In this document: positions 33,643 through 45,900 of the stretch, one piece after another
Layout of the letters: each line of letters starts with the position of its first letter
How positions within the stretch are numbered: the first letter of the stretch is position 1
Assembly: GCF_000151665.1 (NCBI RefSeq)
Contig: NW_013171867.1
Location: forward strand, 374,946-438,945
Direction: 5' to 3'
Origin: Blastocystis hominis
Taxonomy: Eukaryota > Sar > Bigyra > Opalinata > Blastocystidae
DNA length: 64,000 nt
Made by a program: the position numbers and the translations under genes
The notes under the pieces: model-generated
Databases searched by the model: none
What the model saw: only the letters and a program-made list of their open reading frames with translations
Told to the model about the DNA's origin: nothing

Positions 33643-34024
33643 TCGAATGCTTTATATGTCTTGACAGTAAAAGAAGACTATTCAAAACAAGTTATGACAC
33701 TCCCCATATTGTCCCGTAGCGAACCAAGAAGCACACAAAGCACTCCTTGGATTAGAAGGGACTGAGAATTGGTCAGAAACCTACCTATCTACAGTCTACG
33801 AGCTGATCTACAAAACGTAAGCATTTATTCAGAGCGTTCATTTCACTAGCAACCATGATACTAGCAAAAGCGTTATCCGAAGATCTTTTCGGACCTTATT
33901 GTACGAAAGAATGACTTGCATTCAGCCGAAGTGGGGGCCCGGATCACCAATCTCACTAAAACTTACCTGCTACAAATATTTTATGGAAAAGCAGAAAAAC
34001 ACTAGACGGGTTATTATGGGATAA
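33643..34024 (+). CDS. Small hypothetical protein, start unresolved
   Basis: Introns of 29 nt (GTTATGACAC...CCGTAG) and 33 nt (GTAAGCATTT...CACTAG) join IECFICLDSKRRLF, NQEAHKALLGLEGTENWSET and NHDTSKSVIRRSFRTLLYER to a basic end RRVIMG, stop TAA 34022-34024. CFIC could be half of a zinc site. No ATG in frame was found upstream, so the 5' end is missing or behind an intron not recognised. Confidence 0.4.
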
Positions 34025-34302
34025 ATGGGCCTTTATTCGAGGCAATTTGAATCGATAAATAGGGACCATCTAATTCTTATTGATTCCTTGGCGAATACAC
34101 TTCGTATAGGTGAAGTCGAGCTGTGCTGATTTGATTGCAATAGAACCGTTTTGAATAGAAGGAGAATCTTGTAAATGTCACTTGAAAACACGTTCTTACT
34201 CATTCAACTATGCAGACATAGGCTCTACATAGAGTCCGTGCCTAATTGTAGAAGAACCACTAATTCCTTTGTTGTGTCGATATTCTACTTTTTGTTGTGT
34301 GA

Positions 34303-37226
34303 ATGAGCGACAACAAGGAGGTTCCCTCATTGAAACAAGTCGAGGAACTTGTAAATAACGCTTTCGCTGTACTCACTGATTTGATCGATTTCTGATGTTC
34401 TAGTATGCTGGAAAGATTCCTGGGACCGGGGAGTTTGACTACTATAATTTGTTTCCAGACTTTACCGAGATCGCTGAACAGGTGAACTCGCAAAGTTTGG
34501 AGATAGTCCAGAGCGTTTACAAATATGTATGGCTTGCGCTCTTTGCGGTTTAGATTGTAGTATTTGCCAAAGAAGACTGTGGAGCTGAAAGGGTTCGATG
34601 CTGTGCATGAAAAGCAGCAGTACGACGCAGTTGAATCGCTTATGGACACGATTTACGAGGATTTGGCCAAGTCTCTTGATATGCACAAAGGACTCCTAAA
34701 CCCGTTGAATGACGTATCGACTGCTAGCGGTGCTCTATATTTTGTAGACAGGAACGAAGAAAGCGGAGTTTAGTCGTGGTAATGCGGCGCAAGCCAACGT
34801 GGTGAAGTACAACGACGCGGTGGAAAAGCCTCAGCTTCGCTTCAAGGACTTCGTCGATAACTCCGAAGCCCCGTTCGTTCCCCGTCTGAAAGTGAAGCAC
34901 AACGCCATGGTGGAATGGAACGTGTCTGGTGGGTTCTCCGTTTCCCCATTCTCATCTAGACGTCAACGAATCGGGTCTCCACGAAAACCCCTATCTCTAC
35001 GAAATCGACCGTTTGTCTGCGGCAGCGTCTTCACCTCTAGACTTGGTCTACCCCGACTGGGAGTTGCACGCCCCCGCTACCATCGAGAAGCCGCGTCCGG
35101 AGAACGAGACGCCGCTGATCTTGGTGGAGACGGAGGCGTCGATGCACGAACTGGTGAATTCGCTGAAGCAAGAGCAGGCGATCGCGGTGGATCTGGAGCA
35201 CCACAGCTACCGAAGCTATCAGGGCTTCACCTGCTTGATCCAGGTAGGCTCTCCGCAGCGCTCTCATACAGATCTCGACGCGCACGACGGACTATCTGGT
35301 GGACGTGCTGGCGATCCGCGAGTTCGTCGGCGAGCTGAACGAAGTCTTCACCGACCCGTCGATCCTCAAAGTCCTCCACGGCGCCGACATGGACGTCCAG
35401 TGGCTCCAGAAGGACTTCGGCGTCTACATCGTGCGTGCTCCGCCCTCCGCTCCCTCCTAGGTCAATCTCTTCGACACGGGCCGCGCCGCGCGCGTGCTGG
35501 GCTTCGAGTCCTTCGGCCTCGCCTATCTGCTCAAGCGATTCTGCGGAGTCACCGCCAACAAGGAGTTCCAACTCGCGGACTGGCGGTGGGCGTTTCTTCC
35601 TCGATTCACGGCAGAATCCGCCCCTTGACGCGGGACATGAAGAAATACGCGCGCGAAGACACGCATTTCCTGCTCTACATCGCCGACGAGCTTCGCGCGC
35701 TTCTCCAGTCCCAGTCCCAGTCCACAGACCACAACCTCGTTTCCACGTTTCCACGTTTCCACGGTAGATCCGGGAGGTCCTGGAGCGCAGCGCGCAGCTG
35801 ACGCGGCAGAGCTACCAGAAGCCGCAGACCACGCTGGACGGAGTATTCGCGGTTATCGAGAAGTTTTGGCGGGGAGGAGTTTCAAAGTAGAAAGCGACTG
35901 ACGTTCAACCCCGCGCAGACGCGCGTCTTCGCGCTGCTGTTCTTCTGGAGGGACGCCCTCGCGCGCGAGTAGAATCGTGGAAACGGGGTAACCGGCAGAA
36001 TGGACGAATCCCCGCAATTCATCCTTCCCCAGATTTCCCTCTCGAAGCTGGCGCACAATCTCCCGCGGAACACCGCCGATCTGTTCCGCCTGCTGCAGCC
36101 GGTCCCCGCGGTTATCCGGAGCCACGCGCGGGAAATCGTGGAACTGGTGCAGCGCGGGTTGGAGGGCGTTTCGCTGGAGGAGGCGGCGATCCGCGAAGCC
36201 GTGTGGCAGGTTCGGTTCCCCGCGGAACCTTCGATCGAAGCCAAGACGAAGGATTCCCGCGGGGAAGAGCCGGTGGCGGTGAAGAGCGCGCGGAAAATCG
36301 CGGGAGAGAAGAGCAAACTGGACGGTTTGGTGAAGGAGGGAGCCGCGCAGTTGCAGAAGGCGTTTCATCGTAGAAACGTGGAAACGTGGTAATGGATAGC
36401 GGATTTTAGCCGGCCGAGCGTGCCTCTGAGTGAAACGCCCATGGTCCCCATTTCCACGATTCCGAGGGACGATGAAACGCCCCAGACGGTGGAAACGGAG
36501 AACCAGAAAGTGGAAAGAGAGAAACGGCGGGAGGAAATGCAGAGCCAGTTCCATTTAGAGACCATATTGAGGGAATTGGCCCTAATTAATGGGGACATGG
36601 AGGGAGACGAAGACGAAGATGTCGAAGATGACGGCGAAGATGACAACCGGGTCAACCGGGTCAACCGGGAAACCGGGCAATCGGCGATGGAAACGGAGAA
36701 ACCGGAGCCAATCGGATCGATCCGCGAGAAATACGCGAATTCCCGCGACAATCGGCAGTCGGTGAAGCGAGAAGCAAAAGGGGAAACGGTGGAAGAGCTG
36801 CTGGGCGTTTCTCCGGTGGACCTGCGAAGTGAGGTAGTGTGGAAACGTGGAATTTAAGGGATAGGAATCGATGAAGAAAGCGATTGGGTGGAAATCGAAG
36901 AAACCGAAGAAGGAAGAAAAAGAAAAAGAAAACGAAAAAGAAAACGAGGAGGTGATCGAGTGGGGATGGAGGACGAGTGTAATGAGCAGATTGCCGAAGA
37001 TCACGGAGGAAGAGATGCAGGAAATGATCCATTCTGTGGGCGCGGATGAGTTTGTAGGGATGGGGAGAAAGGATGAGGAGTAGAATGTGGATAAGGAGAA
37101 GTATGACAGCACGCTGAATAAGAATAAACAGAAGAAGAAGGGAGAACAGCAGAAAGTGGCGGAGAAGAAAAGGTAGGGATGGGTTTGGGTGATGATGGTA
37201 GACGGTTCAGAAAAGGAAGACAGTGA
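34303..37226 (+). CDS. EXOSC10: EXOSC10/Rrp6, nuclear RNA exosome 3'-5' exonuclease
   Basis: ATG 34303 (MSDNKEVPSLKQVEEL). The PMC2NT N-terminal domain, KPQLRFKDFVDNSEAPFVP and EIDRLSAAAS precede the DEDD exonuclease: AIAVDLEHHSYRSYQGFTCL (Exo I, D-x-E), LKVLHGADMDVQWLQKDFG (Exo II), LADWRIRPL and YAREDTHFLLYI (Exo III, D). The HRDC domain reads FALLFFWRDALARE. The C-terminus is acidic then Lys-rich, as in nuclear Rrp6. It trims rRNA, snoRNA and aberrant transcripts. About 14 introns of 27-35 nt; four carry GTTTCCAC/GTGGAAAC units. The exact last exon is uncertain; TGTTTGTT lies at 37267-37274. Confidence 0.93.
35739..35767 (+). repeat. 29-nt intron made of (GTTTCCAC)3 + GGTAG
   Basis: The whole intron is three perfect tandem octamers plus the acceptor. 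Excision joins DHNL to IREVLERS in Rrp6. Confidence 0.9.
35970..35999 (+). repeat. 30-nt intron with one GTGGAAAC unit
   Basis: Rrp6 intron starting GTAGAATC and ending CCGGCAG; one octamer in the reverse orientation. Confidence 0.6.
36370..36399 (+). repeat. 30-nt intron with tandem GTGGAAAC (reverse orientation)
   Basis: Rrp6 intron GTA + GAAACGTG twice + GTAATGGATAG. Confidence 0.8.
36834..36864 (+). repeat. 31-nt intron with GTGGAAACGTGGAA
   Basis: Rrp6 intron starting GTAGT and ending GGGATAG; almost two reverse-orientation octamers. Confidence 0.75.
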
Positions 37227-37266
37227 AATCGGAAGGAAGGATGTGTGTTTAGATTCAATACTCGAT

Positions 37267-37274
37267 TGTTTGTT
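37267..37274 (+). terminator. TGTTTGTT element of EXOSC10
   Basis: Exact octamer about 40 nt after the inferred stop. Confidence 0.6.
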
Positions 37275-37463
37275 GTATACTCCAATGGGTCTAGTTGCCT
37301 TGTGGAATAATAATATTAGTAATAATATTCACGTTTCGTTCTAAAACAATCACTCCGTATTGAAAGAAGAGCCTTTTTAGTAGGTGTGACTTCGAGTCGA
37401 GTCATTTCTTCTTTGTCTTGTGATTCTTTTTCTCTTTTGAACAGGATGGTTGGAGTGCCCAGG

Positions 37464-39088
37464 ATGTGTACTCTCCATATCGTGTTGCTTTTGATGTGCC
37501 AGTGCACTTTTTCAAGTACCACGTGAGACGCCGAAATAAGCTTCGTAGAAAACATATACTACTCGTCTCAGCGCAACCAGGAGATAGCAAAACTGTCACA
37601 AGAAGGATATCGCAAGTGGAGCATGTTACAATCGATCGACGGGAATCCGGACTGTTGGGCCGTTCCTTCTGATTGTTTGGTTCACTCTAGGCAGCCTATT
37701 CCGAAGTGAAGGGAAGTTGTTTAGATATGACGCGGGACGAAAAGCTGCTTTTTTCGTGGCGAGTGCTCCAATGCTACTACCATGATGCAGGCAGAATCCT
37801 TCCGGAGTGCCAGAGCGACTCCATTCGTGTTTGCATTCAAACGCTCCCAAGCAGCGATTTCAATATCTACACGCAGTTTTACAACCACGCCGATAGCATG
37901 TGCTTCTACCGCGAGAGTAAAGAATGGCAGGAGCGAACAGACCGCTCTATCCAGCACCTCGAAATGGCAGCCGAGAAAGCTTCGCAACTCTTGTTTTCTC
38001 CGTATATTCTCCTTTACATGCAGAGATACCTCCATTTCCAAGGAAGAGAAGCTGCTTTCGATGCAGCAGGAGCACATGCATCTCTACACGGCTTCGCTCC
38101 AGCAGAGTCGCGCCGTATTCGAAACCGTATCGCAGACCGGAGAGAAATTCTCGGATCTTCGCGTAGCACCCGTTCTGTCTGTTTAGTAATCCGCAGAGTT
38201 CCCTCCATTCTTCGCTCGATCAGCTGCGAAACGCCTCCGAAAGTTACTATGATTCCACGCGAAACGCCTTCTACTGGACGCGCGACAAACTCGACACAAT
38301 CGCGGGATTGCAAGATCGATTGCGATCTTCGCTTTCCGATGTTGCCGCGCTTTTGCGTCTCACGGGGCGCGTTTTGGCGGCTTATTTTTTAACCGCGGTT
38401 CCGGGAGTGAGAATGGCTAGTTGGTTTTATGTAGTTAACCGCGGTTCGTCCGTATTTGTACGCGGGAATCATCGCGGAAATGGCGGGAGAATGGGTTTGG
38501 CGGGCTTTTGGGGGTCAAAGTGAAACCGTGAAAAAGGGGGTATTTTTGACATTGCAAGCGTTGGCCGCGGGAATGGTGTGGTTCTATGGGAGAGGCAGAA
38601 AAGCGGGGAGTGCGAAGAAGCGGCGACGATCCGTTTCGTCCCGCGGGAAAAGCGACTGCGAGGAGTTTGAAACGCCCGTGAGTTCGCCGGGGAAATCAGC
38701 GAGTGCGAGGTGGGTGAATCCGTTCAAAACGCCCATCCAAACTCCCGTGAAACCATTTGTCAAGAATCTGATCAAAACCCCAGTGAAATCGGCTGCGAAA
38801 TCGACTGCGAAATCGGCCGTGAAATCGGCCGTGAAGTCTGCTGTGAGTTCGCTGCTTTTAACGCCGGTGGCTTCGCTGAGCGCCTCGCTCTCGGGGTTTA
38901 AAGGATCGGATTGGAAGCAGGAAGGACCGGTGCGACGTTTGTTTCAACAGGAGGACGAGGAGGAGAACGAAGATTGGTGGGAGGAAGAGGCGAAGGGAGG
39001 GCGAAGAGAGCCGCGCTACGAAGTGGACAGCGAGGACGCGCTGTCGGCCAGCGACGAAGAAATCCGCCGCATTCTGGACGATGAATGA
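37464..39088 (+). CDS. KAR5/GEX1/Brambleberry-type nuclear-fusion (karyogamy) membrane protein
   Basis: ATG 37464 gives a signal peptide (MCTLHIVLLLMCQCTFS); introns of 28-34 nt follow. The ectodomain carries the family's Cys pattern: EGYRKWSMLQSIDGNPDCW, then VLQCYYHDAGRILPECQ, CIQTLPSSDFNIYTQFYNHA and DSMCFYRESKEWQERTD. A coiled coil (MQQEHMHLYTASLQQSRAVF) and two or three hydrophobic segments (RVLAAYFLTAV, PYLYAGIIAEM, FLTLQALAAGMVWFYG) follow, then a Lys/Ser/Ala-rich repeat (KSAAKSTAKSAV) and an acidic tail. KAR5, GEX1 and Brambleberry sit in the nuclear envelope and drive nuclear fusion after gamete fusion or in early embryos. Stop TGA 39086-39088. Family match is by motif order, not alignment. 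Confidence 0.75.
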
Positions 39089-39096
39089 GTCAGCGA

Positions 39097-39147
39097 GTGA
39101 GTGAATGAATGAATAAATGAATGAATGAATGAATGAATGAATGAATG
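39097..39147. repeat. (AATG)n microsatellite
   Basis: Tandem gaatgaatg, about 11 units, just after the karyogamy gene stop. Confidence 0.9.
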
Positions 39148-39299
39148 GGTTGGGTCTTTTCGACTTTTGCTTTCGCTTGGCATTCCGACGAACTCTTTCT
39201 TTTGCTCTTTTCCTTTTTTCTATTGCGAGTCCATGCTCTCTGTAACTCCACTCCATTCATTTCAATTCATTTCAATTCATTTCATGGTCTCTTTCCTCC

Positions 39300-39307
39300 A
39301 ACAAACA
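39300..39307 (-). terminator. TGTTTGTT element of the AFG1-like gene
   Basis: Exact octamer about 50 nt after the TGA at 39357-39355. Confidence 0.6.
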
Positions 39308-39354
39308 ATCCAAAAATAACACATCAAACAACAATCCCAAACACACACCCTTCC

Positions 39355-41117
39355 TCACACCGTCTCCAGCTTCGGCTTCTGCAAGAAATGCAGCGTCTGC
39401 AGATAATGATTGCTCTGCATCTCCTCCAATCGCGACAGCGTCCGATCGCACGCGAACACCTCGTCCAACGCCGACTCTCGATTCAGCTGGAACAGCTTCA
39501 CCAGCGGCGCCTCCGTGGTGCAAATCAGCTTCACTTTGTACTGATACAGCTCGTCCACCAGCGTGATGAAGCGCCGCAGCTCCGTCAGCGAGTCCATCGT
39601 GAACACCGGGATGTTCTTCAGCACCATCGTGTGGAACTGGCTGCCTACCCTCCAGTTTCCACGTTTCCACCTACACAGACTGATGTAGTCGCTCGCGCCC
39701 GTCGGTTTCTTGCACAGCTCCGCGAAGTCGAACTCGCACACCCCGCTACCCTCGATCCCCGCGGGAATCCCTACTTCGCGTACTTCCCCACGTAGATCTG
39801 CCGCCCCTGCACCACTTCCACGTTTCCACTTTTGTAGGAGGTGGTTCCCGCGACAAAGTCGAACATGGCGTTGACGGACTTTTCGTTTTCCGCGGTTAAC
39901 GGGTAGAAATACGTCCGCGAATCTTTTCGACCGCCAAAACGATAGTCTTTCCCGCTATTCAGATGCAGCACCGGGCATTGCTCGCGGTTATCCGGTCCCC
40001 GAAACGCCTACCGCCTTCAGCAAATAAATAAACGGGATGAAACGGTCGCGCTGCACACCATCGCGATACAGATCATCCGGCTCGCTACGTTCGATCCCCG
40101 CGGAAAGCGCTACCGATTGGACGTGGAGATGACGGTGACGTTATTGGAGAACAAGCTCGAGAAGAGGCGTTTCATCATCATGGCATCGGCGACGTCGGTG
40201 ACCTGGAACTCGTCGAAGAACAGCACGTTCGTCCGCTCGGCGATGCTCCGCGCGATGTCGGGCAGCGGATCGCTGCGCGCGCCTGCCATCAACATCATTC
40301 CAAAAATCGACCGTATTTCTGCCGGAACTGGTGGAGTTTCATGTGGATTTCGAGCATGAACGAGTGGAAGTCGACGCGGGCCTTGCGGATGGTCTCCGTC
40401 TGCAGCGAGTTGTACAGCAGATCCATTAGGTAGGTCTTCCCGCAGCCGGGGCCGCCCCAGAGATACAGTCCCTTGGGGGCCGCGAAGGTTTGGAGGGGGG
40501 CGGAAACCGCGGGACTGGACGTGAATGCGTAGTTGGTGCCCGTGTTCTTGACCTCTTCCACCGCGCTGAGGGCGGTGGCGGGGGGCGCGGAGGAGGACGC
40601 GCGTTTGAACCAGCTCCAGGCGGAGGACTTTTTGGCGGGGGCGGGGGCGGGAGTGGAGGACGGAGAAGCGAGATTGGCGGGGTTGGAGTAGTAGGAGAGA
40701 AGGTTGTTGTAGATGCCCTGGAGGATCTTAACGACTTCTCTCTGCCATGAAAATAAAGGATTGAGGGGTACTTGGTACGGATCGTCGATTATGAGACCTC
40801 GCTTGACGAGCGAGTCGTAGTGGTTCACCGGACCATTGAAGGACGCAATGGTTTCCTAGGCGTCAAGCCAACACGAAACAGAAAACGTCGAATTTGTAAG
40901 CGGTCTGGGCAAACACAAAATCGCCTTCATTGCCAGAAGAAAGAGAGACTCTGGGTTGAGCCGTGGAAGAAAAACGACGAAGAGGAGCTAATCTATAAGG
41001 TGTTAGCGAATCGCAAATACCGTGAATTGACGACACCGCAGTATGGCAGGAAATCGCTTTCACCGCCACTCGTGAAAGGTTTTGGAATCGTACCAATTTC
41101 GATATAGAAGAAATCAT
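39355..41117 (-). CDS. AFG1L: AFG1/LACE1-type AAA ATPase, probably targeted to the mitochondrion-related organelle
   Basis: ATG 41117 starts a presequence-like N-terminus (MISSISKLVRFQNLSRVAVK, later RLAPLRRFSST). The first domain has FNGPVNHYDSLVKRGLI, Walker A LYLWGGPGCGKTYLMD and RVDFHSFMLEIHMKLH. Then come Walker B NVLFFDEFQVTDVADA, VISTSNREPDDLYRDG, DRFIPFIYLLK and the C-terminal arginine-finger domain LRRFITLVDELYQYKVKLIC. AFG1 supports turnover of respiratory-chain subunits; what it handles in a reduced organelle is unknown. Introns are about 29-31 nt; one carries tandem GTGGAAAC (39645-39674) and two carry CCCGCGGGGATCGA-like cores. TGA 39357-39355. Confidence 0.92.
39645..39674 (-). 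repeat. 30-nt intron with tandem GTGGAAAC
   Basis: Intron of the AFG1-like gene: GTAG + GTGGAAAC twice + TGGAGGGTAG; joins YISLC to SQFHTMVL. Confidence 0.85.
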
Positions 41118-41268
41118 TTCGTTGTGCAAGATCGAAGGAATACTCGATAAGCAAGCCTGACGAGTAAAACCAATAAAACTCAAAAGTTTTTTGAAGGGGA
41201 CAGGAAATCGTTTTTTGGAATTGGGAAAAACAGAGAGATTTTTGAACAGATATCACACGACTGATACT

Positions 41269-42780
41269 ATGAATCTATCTGTCCTGAGCAGACTTGACGT
41301 TTCCCAGTTGCCCAAACCAACGACGGAACCGCTCACTGATGCTGATCCGGCTTCTGTAAGAGTCTATTTAAAATCTGGAATGTAGGACACAGTCATGAAA
41401 CAGCTGTATCGGGAAATTGCCGATTTGAAGGTGCGAAACGAGCTTTTGGAAAAGTCGTTGCGAAATGCTGGCAACGGATTGTAAAATTGTCGGTACAAGA
41501 TGAAGAGTAGTGTATCGGATGAAAAACTATTGAGTGATTACACGAATCTTCAGGAACGAGTTGCAGAACAGCAACAAATTATAGACAGTCAGAACGAAAT
41601 GTTGGATGAAGCGCAGGTGCTAATGCAGCAGCTTCGCGTACTCCTCATTATTTGTCTCTGAGAAATAGGAGGAACGCGAAGATTCGGACCAAGAAATCCA
41701 GCGAATGAAAAGCCGACTTCAAACCGTCTCCACTCTTGAAACCCAGCTCGATTTCGCCATCCACGCTCAGCAAAACAGCGTAATTCCCTTGCCTTTTTAA
41801 ATGGATTCTAATTCTTAGGAAGCCGTAATCGCCGAGCTTCGCAAGCAGCTCGATGCAGTGACCTCCGATCATCTTTCTCTGTCGTATTCCTCCTCGCTTC
41901 CTCTGCCTGCCGTCGCCGAACTCTCCGAAGAGGAAGAATCCTACGCCGCGCTCCACGACCAGCTCGACCAGCTGCATCTCTGGCTCTCCCGCCTCACCAC
42001 GCTTCTTTTCAATTCCCCGCTTTCCGACGATATTCCCCGCGATTGTCGACGCATCGACGCGTGGTGCCGCGCCGCCGTGCGCCGCCAATCCGATCCGCAG
42101 CGCTCCGTGCTCGAGGCGCCCTATCTCGCGCTGATCCAATCAGAAATCGCAGAGTTATTCGCGGTTATCGAAGGCGCCGAAGCTGCTCCGAAACCGCTGA
42201 AACAGCTTCATCGCATGCAGACGACGGTCCGACATGCACTCCAACATACACACACCAGCAGTCTGCGCGAGTGGGAGGAGAACCGCGGGGAGGAGAACCG
42301 CGGGAAGGAAGAAAATTCGTGGGATGTGTTGTATGCGGCTTTCCGCGGGGAATTTGTAGGGGAAACGGGGAAATGCGAGGTAGGAACGCGTAACCGCGGG
42401 AATGGAGGGAATGAAGATGGAGGGAGAAGTGTCGGAGGGTTTGTCGCGGGAATCTTGCGTGGAGGAGATGGGGAAAAAGCTGGAGATTTTGGCCAAAGCG
42501 GCGAAAGGGAAGGAAGAAACCGCGGGAAAAGTGGAGGAATGTGGGGAATGGAAAGGAGGACGATGTGTAGTGCAGAAATTGCTGAACGAACGGGATGCGC
42601 GGTTGGCGAAGTGCGTTTCGGTTTTTGATCAACAGAAAAAAGAATTCGATCGAATCGTGGAGTTGAATCGCGATTTGCTCCAACGCATAGACGAACTTCA
42701 GAAAGAGTAGGGGAAGGAGGGGAATCCGATGTAGAAAGCGAAGGAGTGTGAAAAATGCGGGGGAGACGTACTTCTTGTAG
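41269..42780 (+). CDS. Coiled-coil protein, unknown function
   Basis: ATG 41269 (MNLSVLSRLDVSQLPKPTTE). Introns of 28-39 nt join KQLYREIADLKVRNELLEKS, SDEKLLSDYTNLQERVAEQQ, EDSDQEIQRMKSRLQTV and later LHDQLDQLHLWLSRLTTLLF, then a second coiled coil LLNERDARLAKCVSVFDQQK and IVELNRDLLQRIDELQKE. Centrosomal or motor-adaptor (dynactin-like) proteins have this organisation, but no specific domain is visible. The last intron (28 nt) is optional: without it the protein stops at TAG 42708-42710. Repeated CGCGGGG stretches encode EENRGEENRGKEEN. Confidence 0.6.
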
Positions 42781-42973
42781 TGATGAGAGCTTGGCCTTTT
42801 AGTGTATTTTATGTATTTATAGCTTTGATCTTTGCTTGTTTTTTTAAATATATATGAAATTGAGCATACTAATATTCGATGTTTCCTTCGTAAAAAAAAG
42901 AAAAATAGCTTTGACGGGAATGCCGCCAATTTTCACATTTGCCTCCAAAATTGGGAGAGAGTATTGAATTTGA

Positions 42974-45900
42974 ATGGAAGTGCAATCTCAACAGATTCAT
43001 TCACAGGGAACGTGTGGCATTTGCATGGCCACAGAATCCAATGCAATTTTCACAATCGGAGGAGATGCTCGAGTAAAGGAGTTTTGTTAGGCGTAAGGGT
43101 GTAGGTTGTGAAACACGCATTTATCGGAAATGGAATTGAGAGTAAAGAAGTGCTCGATCTCACTTTTGAACCTCTGTGTTGCGCTTCAAGCTCATCTCTG
43201 AAGCGATGCTATGTCGGATGTTCCGACAACGTGATTCGATCCTACAAGCTCGATTCTTTTGAATTTGTCGATGTGGTAGGAAAAATGACGCAACCCATTA
43301 AATGTCTGTCAGTAAGTCACGACTCGAAATATCTGTAATCCGATTGCATTCGTTTTCTGAAATAGAGCGGTCGCTACCAATGACAGTCGAATCGATATCA
43401 TTGCGCTTGAAAAACGCGAAGTTGTGACTTCTCTAGCGGGCCACCAAGGAGCTGTGGACTTCGTCACCTTCGATCCGAAAGATAAGTATCTGAGCAGTAT
43501 TGGCTGCGACGGCACCTTGCGAATTTGGAATATGGAAACCTCCAAATGCGTGTCAATCAAGCCCTACATCAACCGAGACTATTCTTCCAAGCTGTCTTGT
43601 TCGTGGAGCGACTCTGGGGACGTTTTGGCGGTTCCGTTCAACAGCAAAATCGATTTGGTTCGCGTTGGATTCATTTGTTTTTTATTACATTGTAGCGCGA
43701 TTCCTGGGATTCTCTGCGCTCGTTTTCCACTCCCTTTTCTTCCCCAATCGAATTGGTTTCCGTGTCTCCGAACGGACTGTACGTCGCCTATGTGTGTTTG
43801 GGCGAACATTCCGCCTATGCTGTATCGAAAACGCCTTCCGTTTGATGAGTAGCTCGGCGTCATCGACACAAACGCATCGCAGGAGCTGAAGCACGTCGAT
43901 CTGGACGCGGACGAGTTCAATTCTCTGCGTTGGAGCGAGGGTACGATGCGTTTTTGAATGCTCACTAGATGGTCGCTCGCTTCTGCTGCTCGATAAGGAG
44001 GTCCGACTCACCAAATTCGTTCAGTTCATTCCCTCCTCGCTGCGTTCTGGCACCGAATCCATCGCTCCCATTCCGGCTCCTTCTTCGAATTCTGTGAATT
44101 CTATGAATTCTTCCGCTGGTAAAGCGGCTGCATCATCGACAGTTTCCGATGGAAAGGAGAATTCGAAGAACGAATCGATGGATGCCGATTTGTTTGAAAG
44201 CGAAAAGGCGGCAAAAACCGTTTTGGCGGCAGAAAGCGAAGACGAAGAAGAGCGCATCGTGGTTCGAAAACTTCGCCGCGAATCGCCGCTGGACCCCGTC
44301 AAAGAAGTCGAAGACTTCGGAATTCTCGCCGATGAAACGCCCGTAGCAGATCCGTTTTTCGAGCCGGATCGTTCTTTGAAACTCCACGATATGTTTATGA
44401 GTTGTGCGTCGGAAATGGTGCAGGATCGCTGCTTTCTGGCGTGGAATGAAGTCGGTCTCATTATCAAACGCTTCGCCGAGGGCGTTTCATCGATCGAAAT
44501 CGAATTCACCGACCGCCATCGCAAGCGACTTCTCTTCAGCGAGACTGGCGACATCGTCGTGGCCTCACTGAGTCCCGCGGGAGCGATTTTGGGCGGGGTG
44601 ATCGAGGAGGAGAACGGGAAAGTGTCGGGTTTTGTGGTGTATCGCGCGTTCAACGCGTGGTCGGGTCGTTCTTCGTGGCGCGCCGATTTGCCGGGCGACG
44701 AGCTGCCGGATTTGGTGGCGTGCACGGATTCGATGGCGTTCGTGTATTCGTCCCGCGGGCTCTTGCGATCATGGAGCGTGTGCGGACTGCAGAAGAGCGT
44801 GCTGACGCCGTGCAATCGCGTGGTGACGATGGTGGGCGATGCGGAGCGATTGGCGCTCGTTTTCGAAGATTCGCTTCCGATCAATGGTTTTTAAAAATGG
44901 ATTTTGGGTTGAATCGCAGGGTCCCACAATCTGAAAATGCGGCTGTATCACACGTCGCCGTTCCGACGAGTGTTCGAAGGCCCGGTTCCGCTGTCCCCGC
45001 GGTCCTCGCTTCGCTGGATCGGGTTTTCGCGGGAAGGATTGGTGGCGACGTGCGACAGTCATCAGCATCTTCGCGTTCTGAGCGGGCTGGCGGCGCAGCG
45101 ATCGGGTTTGGAATACTCGCAGATGGAGTGGGTGCTTCTGATGAGTCTTCGACGTGCGATGAAAGAGAAGCAGAGCATGGTCGATGCGCGTATTCCATCG
45201 AATTCCATTGCATTCTAGAGCCGTTCTTCTGGATCATCGCTTTGTCCCTCAAAACCGTGAAAGGCGTCATTCTTCCCGCCACTGTCACTTCCCCGCCCAC
45301 CATGCCTCGCCCCTTCCTCACGGTTCTCGACGTCCAGCTCCCGCTATGCGTATTCTCGCGGTTCTGGATCGATTGTAGGGGCGAGAAAGCGGCGATTTTG
45401 CGTTCGAAAACGATTTTCTCCTGCAATCCTACGAGTTAGCCGCGGTTTTTTTGAACGGAGTCGTTTATTGGTAGCAGACACGTGACCCTGATTGGGAGTT
45501 CGATCAGAAGCGCGCATTGCAGGAGTTCGACAAGATGTTACTGCGCCAATTGAATTTGGAGATTGGAAGCAACCAGCTTGGGCGAGCCGAGCATCTCTGC
45601 GCATCGTTGCACTCGCTTTCGGCGTTGAAGAAGGCGGGACAGCTCGCGCAGATGGCTGGCGTCAGCGCGTTGGTGGAGCGAATTGAAGCCATGATGGAGA
45701 TGATGACCGAACCTCCCGTGCAGAGGACGGAGAATGCGGGGAGGAATCAGCGGGAGGAGATGTCGCTGGAGGAGCGGATTAGCGCGGCGGAGCAGCGAAT
45801 CAAGTGAGGTTGGAGAGAGGAGATGAGAGGTAGGCGAGACGCTCCGGACCGGCAGACGGAGAGGTTCAGTTCGCCTGTGAAGAAGGTGGGAACGAGTCAG

